From: Burkholderia sp. 4M9327F10
Lineage (GTDB): Bacteria; Pseudomonadota; Gammaproteobacteria; Burkholderiales; Burkholderiaceae
DNA: 63,857 nucleotides
Assembly: GCF_005503145.1 (NCBI RefSeq)
Contig: NZ_SCNV01000049.1
Coordinates: 1-63,857, forward strand
Direction: 5' to 3'
In this document: positions 60,830-63,857 of the stretch, piece after piece
Numbering within the stretch: the first letter of the stretch is position 1
Layout: every line of letters starts with the position of its first letter
Notes under the pieces: model-generated
Told to the model about the DNA's origin: nothing
What the model saw: only the letters and a program-made list of their open reading frames with translations
Databases searched by the model: none
Program-made: the position numbers and the translations under genes

Positions 60830-62161
60830 ATGAGACATCCGCGCCCGCGTCCTCCACAGTTTCAAGGCGAGCACTCCCATGCCGACCTGCGCGACCTGAC
60901 CTTGACGTTCGCTCCGGTCGCCGTGTTCGTGGTGGTGGTGATCACGCTGGTGGTGTGGCTGGTCGACCCGGCGCCGCCGCGCACCATTACCATGAGCGCC
61001 GGCCCTCACGACAGCTCGTTTCTGCTGGCTGCCAACGAGTACAAGAAAATTCTCGCGCGCAACGGTATCACGCTGAAGGTGCTGGAATCGGACGGCTCGC
61101 TGCAGAACCTGCACCGGCTGCTGGACCCCAAACAGCATGTGGATATCGCGCTGGTGCAAGGCGGCGTGGCCGACGGTGTGGCGATCTCCTCGCTGATGTC
61201 GCTCGGCAGCGTCTTCTACGACCCGGTGGTGGTGTTCTATCGAGGCAGCGGCATCACGCGCCTCTCGCAACTCGAAGGCAAGCGCATCGCCATTGGCCGC
61301 GAAGGCAGCGGCACGCGGGTGCTGGCGCTCAAGCTGCTGGAGGCGAACGGCATCGAGCCTGGCCACGACACGCCGCTATTGCCCGATGACGGGCTGCAAG
61401 CCGCCACCAAGCTGGTTTCCGGCGAAGCCGACGCGGCGATCCTGAACGGCGATTCGGCCACCCGCGCCTTGATGCTGCGTCTCTTGCGGGTGCCCGGCAT
61501 CTCGGTGATGGACTTCGAGGAGGCCAGCGCCTATACGCGGCTCTTTCCCTATCTGGACGAAATCGACCTGCCGCCCGGCGTGCTCGACCTGCGCCGCAAG
61601 ATTCCGCTCGACACCGTCCACCTGATCAGCCCGACCGTCGAACTGGTAGCGCGCACCAACCTGCATCCCGCCATCTCCGACCTGCTGATCGAAGCCGCCC
61701 AGGAGATCCACGGCATGCCTGGACTGTTGCAGCACGCGGGGCAGTTCCCGAGTCCGGTCGCCCGCGAGTATCCGATCAGCGACGATGCGCAGCGCTACTA
61801 CAAGACCGGCAAGAGTTTTCTTTACCGCAACCTGCCGTTCTGGCTGGCGAGCATCGGCGACCGCACGCTGGTTTTGCTGCTGCCGGTCGCCGTCCTGCTG
61901 TTCCCGGCCCTGCGGCTGGTGCCCGCGCTGTACCGGTGGCGGGTGCGCTCGCGCATTTACCGCTACTACGGCTCGCTGATCGCGATTGAACGCGAGGCGT
62001 TGAAGGACCCCTCGCCGGCGCAGCGCGAGGCGCTCTTTCAGGAGCTGGATCAAATCGAAGACGCGCTCAATAACTTGCGCATGCCGCTCGCTTACGCCGA
62101 TGCGTTTTACGTGCTGCGGGAACATGTCGGGTTCGTGCGCTCGCGGCTCGCGCCGGGTTGA
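60830..62161 (+). CDS. Membrane-anchored TAXI-family solute-binding protein
   Basis: Protein of 443 residues. A transmembrane helix at ~32-48 (VAVFVVVVITLVVWLV) is followed by a TAXI/NMT1-like binding domain (~55-330: ISMS-type start TITMSAGPHDSSFLLAANEY; VLESDGSLQNLHRLLDPKQH; GKRIAIGREGSGTRVLALKL), a second transmembrane segment at ~345-365 (ALLLPVAVLLFPALRLVPAL region) and a cytoplasmic helical tail. TAXI proteins usually serve TRAP transporters as free periplasmic proteins; this one is tethered at both ends with no TRAP permease nearby, so it may be a sensor or assembly factor. GGAGCTTCG before the ATG. It lies 184 bp after the MotB-like gene. Confidence 0.82.
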   Translation: MRHPRPRPPQFQGEHSHADLRDLTLTFAPVAVFVVVVITLVVWLVDPAPPRTITMSAGPHDSSFLLAANEYKKILARNGITLKVLESDGSLQNLHRLLDPKQHVDIALVQGGVADGVAISSLMSLGSVFYDPVVVFYRGSGITRLSQLEGKRIAIGREGSGTRVLALKLLEANGIEPGHDTPLLPDDGLQAATKLVSGEADAAILNGDSATRALMLRLLRVPGISVMDFEEASAYTRLFPYLDEIDLPPGVLDLRRKIPLDTVHLISPTVELVARTNLHPAISDLLIEAAQEIHGMPGLLQHAGQFPSPVAREYPISDDAQRYYKTGKSFLYRNLPFWLASIGDRTLVLLLPVAVLLFPALRLVPALYRWRVRSRIYRYYGSLIAIEREALKDPSPAQREALFQELDQIEDALNNLRMPLAYADAFYVLREHVGFVRSRLAPG

Positions 62162-62238
62162 GGGGTGGACCCTCATTGACGCTGGCCGGCCTCACGGTCA
62201 GAATTCGGCCTTTCAAAACTCCTGACCTACGCCAGCGC

Positions 62239-63105
62239 ATGTCGCATACCCACGACGCAGCACACGAACTGCCGGCCACATGCCCTAACTGCGATGCCCC
62301 CGTTCATGGGCCGTACTGCGCGCAATGCGGTCAGGAGACGGTCCACGAGATGCCCACCTTGCGCGAATTCGCGCACCAGTACCTGCACCACTATGTCGCC
62401 GCCGAAGGCAAGCTCGTACCTACGGTCAAGATGCTGCTGCTCAGGCCCGGGCAACTGACGCTGGAGTATCTCGAAGGCCGGCGGCGGCGTTACGTGATGC
62501 CGCTGCCGCTCTATGTTACGTTCAGCTTTCTGTTTTTTCTGCTGCTGAGCTGGTCCGGCGTGGTCACGTCGCCTCATCTCGTCTACGTCAACGATCGACC
62601 CGCCGCGCACCCCACCGAGATGCTCAGCGCCCTCGCCGCTTCCGAGACCGATGCGAGCGACAAGCAGGTGCTGAACCTCGCCGCCGGCGTGATGAGCACG
62701 CTGGGCCAGCCGGACAAAATGGCCGAATTCAGCGAGCACCTGCTGCACCGGCTGCCCTATGCGGTGTTCGTGCTGATGCCGGTGTTTGCGGCAATGTGCG
62801 CGCTGCTCTACCGCCGCAGGCGGCAGCATTACGGCATGCATCTGCTTTTCACCGTGCATCTGCATGCGTTCATTTTCGCGGTGTTTCTGGTGTGCCTGAT
62901 TCCCGGCTTGAGCGCTTATGCGGCGTGGGCTGCGCTGGTGATCCTCGCTTATCTGATTGTTGCGCTCAAGCGTGTGTACGGCGGGCGCTGGTGGCCGCAG
63001 ATCGTGCGCGGTGTGATGCTGGGTGTCAGCTATGGGGTGGTGAGCGGTATCGCGCTAGCGGTCGTTACGTTTGTCTCCAGCGGCGTTCATCTGCGGCTGT
63101 CCTGA
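62239..63105 (+). CDS. DUF3667-like zinc-ribbon membrane protein
   Basis: Protein of 288 residues. An N-terminal zinc ribbon (CPNCDAPVHGPYCAQCGQET) is followed by the family segment REFAHQYLHHYVAAEGKLVP, TLEYLEGRRRRYVMPLPLYV and about four to five transmembrane helices. The function of DUF3667 is unknown. The ATG at 62239 (SHTHDAAHELPATCPNC) is preferred over an upstream frame that overlaps the previous gene. It is downstream of the TAXI-like gene on the same strand (77 bp). Confidence 0.82.
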   Translation: MSHTHDAAHELPATCPNCDAPVHGPYCAQCGQETVHEMPTLREFAHQYLHHYVAAEGKLVPTVKMLLLRPGQLTLEYLEGRRRRYVMPLPLYVTFSFLFFLLLSWSGVVTSPHLVYVNDRPAAHPTEMLSALAASETDASDKQVLNLAAGVMSTLGQPDKMAEFSEHLLHRLPYAVFVLMPVFAAMCALLYRRRRQHYGMHLLFTVHLHAFIFAVFLVCLIPGLSAYAAWAALVILAYLIVALKRVYGGRWWPQIVRGVMLGVSYGVVSGIALAVVTFVSSGVHLRLS

Positions 63106-63343
63106 AGCGGTCTCTGGCGCTCGCGCGGGTGTCGTTCTTCTGTTGCAAAGCCATTACTCTTATTACCGCCCGTTGCGGACGGTGGGGCGCGATATGCGCA
63201 GAACCCAGGCAGTGCGCGGTCAGCGCGTTATTTGACGCGCCTTCGCAATGATTTCTATCGTCAACTTTGTTGCACTTACGTAACTCAAGGGCGTTTCGGC
63301 AGAGCTACAGTCAAGCCGTCATCCCCTGCTACGGAGGTCCAAC

Positions 63344-63661
63344 ATGAAAAGCAAACTGTTCGTCAGTCTTGGGCTTGGGGCGCTTATTCTTGGCGCGTCT
63401 CAGTTCGCCAATGCCGGTGTGTCTGTGGGGCTCAATTTTGCCGTGCCGGCACCCGTCTACGTCGCTCCTGCGCCGGTTTATGTCGCTCCCGCGCCCGTTT
63501 ATGCGGCGCCTCCGCCGCCTCCTCCTGTTGTGGCCTATCAGCCTGTTGCGGCTGTGCCGGTTGTGGCTACCAGTTTCGTGATTGGGTGGCACGGCGGGCA
63601 GTACTGGGATGGGCGCCGGTGGTGGTCACGGCATGACTGGTATGGGCATCGGAGGTGGTAA
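63344..63661 (+). CDS. PXPV-repeat small exported protein
   Basis: Exported protein of 105 residues. The signal peptide (KSKLFVSLGLGALILGASQF) ends at ANAG. It is followed by repeats APVYVAPAPVYVAPAPVYAA, a poly-Pro stretch and an aromatic, Arg/His/Trp-rich tail (GGQYWDGRRWWSRHDWYGHR). Such proteins are abundant in Burkholderia envelopes; the function is unknown. CGGAGGTCC precedes the ATG. Confidence 0.85.
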   Translation: MKSKLFVSLGLGALILGASQFANAGVSVGLNFAVPAPVYVAPAPVYVAPAPVYAAPPPPPPVVAYQPVAAVPVVATSFVIGWHGGQYWDGRRWWSRHDWYGHRRW

Positions 63662-63707
63662 GGTGGTTTGCTCCGACCTTTCCTTGCTGACTTAGCGGTT
63701 TATTCAC

Positions 63708-63724
63708 GGCCCCTGTGCGGGGCC
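63708..63724. terminator. GC hairpin between convergent genes
   Basis: GGCCCC (63708-63713) pairs with GGGGCC (63719-63724), five-base loop. It lies between the PXPV gene and the partial minus-strand gene. There is no long T run on either strand, so it is a tentative bidirectional terminator. Confidence 0.35.
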
Positions 63725-63742
63725 GCGCGCGTCTCGGAATGG

Positions 63743-63857
63743 TTAGCCATACTTGAGCCAGACGTAATCCGTGTAGATTCGCGGCCCCAGATAGATGCGC
63801 CATGCAAAAATCAACAGGACCGCGACAACAATCGCGACCGTAAAAACGGTCTCAAAG
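63743..63857 (-). CDS. C-terminus of an unidentified membrane protein, truncated by the window
   Basis: The minus-strand frame enters from the right edge and ends with TAA at 63745-63743. The visible ~37 residues show a hydrophobic segment (TVFTVAIVVAVLLIFAW) followed by RIYLGPRIYTDYVWLKYG. This suggests the last transmembrane helix and a short tail of an inner-membrane protein. The family cannot be named from this fragment. Confidence 0.55.
   Translation of the reverse strand, partial: FETVFTVAIVVAVLLIFAWRIYLGPRIYTDYVWLKYG

Overview
This window looks like part of a Burkholderiaceae chromosome (Betaproteobacteria), most likely Paraburkholderia or a close relative. The signs are high-GC coding sequence, Burkholderia-type porin, DUF4148 and PXPV-repeat secreted proteins, an FlhC-type regulator, a NadM-Nudix/NadV pair, and a nitrate reductase fused to a sulfite-reductase-type flavoprotein. 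No tRNA, rRNA, CRISPR array, insertion sequence or prophage was recognised. Both ends cut through genes: a giant adhesin on the left and the C-terminus of an unidentified membrane protein on the right.

Region 1-23 kb is an accessory-looking surface and signalling block. It holds two trimeric autotransporter adhesins (one huge and truncated by the window, one complete), a degenerate-GGDEF/EAL protein, a GGDEF diguanylate cyclase, an HD-GYP phosphodiesterase, two histidine kinases, two response regulators (one with Glu in place of the phosphoacceptor Asp), a shrunken chemotaxis receptor, an orphan FlhC, a porin, a tiny His-rich exported protein and a strong small-RNA candidate. A plausible joint role is switching between attached and motile states through cyclic-di-GMP. 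Intergenic DNA here is longer and more AT-rich than in the rest of the window.

Region 23-31.5 kb is a sugar or sugar-acid uptake module. Six minus-strand genes (ATPase, binding protein, two permeases, enolase-superfamily dehydratase/racemase, rhamnose-type mutarotase) face a divergent IclR regulator, with a clear inverted repeat in the shared promoter. An MFS transporter of the sugar-acid type follows. Region 32-36 kb has small envelope proteins and a YbjQ-like/TelA cluster. Region 36.8-39.4 kb is a two-gene nicotinamide salvage operon (NadM-Nudix, NadV). A Tat-type beta-lactamase-fold lipoprotein and a TPR-glycosyltransferase protein follow.

Region 43.7-54 kb is the nitrate assimilation locus. 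Two minus-strand operons (nirB-nirD-nitrate reductase, and PilJ-type receptor-nitrate transporter) share one regulatory design readable directly in the DNA: NtrC-like dyads, a sigma-54 -24/-12 promoter, two RNA hairpins with identical AACGGC hexaloops as expected for ANTAR (NasR/NasT-type) antiterminators, and an intrinsic terminator whose 5' arm overlaps the second hairpin. No ANTAR protein is encoded in the window, but a soluble PilJ-type protein with a NarX-like nitrate-binding-box motif lies inside one operon.

Region 54-63.9 kb has a DHA2-type exporter, a PagL lipid A deacylase, and an unusual operon-like set: a cyclic-nucleotide-binding protein with a FliG-C-like end, a MotA-like protein, a MotB-like protein, then a membrane-anchored TAXI-family protein and a DUF3667 membrane protein. 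This nucleotide-sensor/FliG-like/stator set and the nitrate leaders are the most interesting systems seen.
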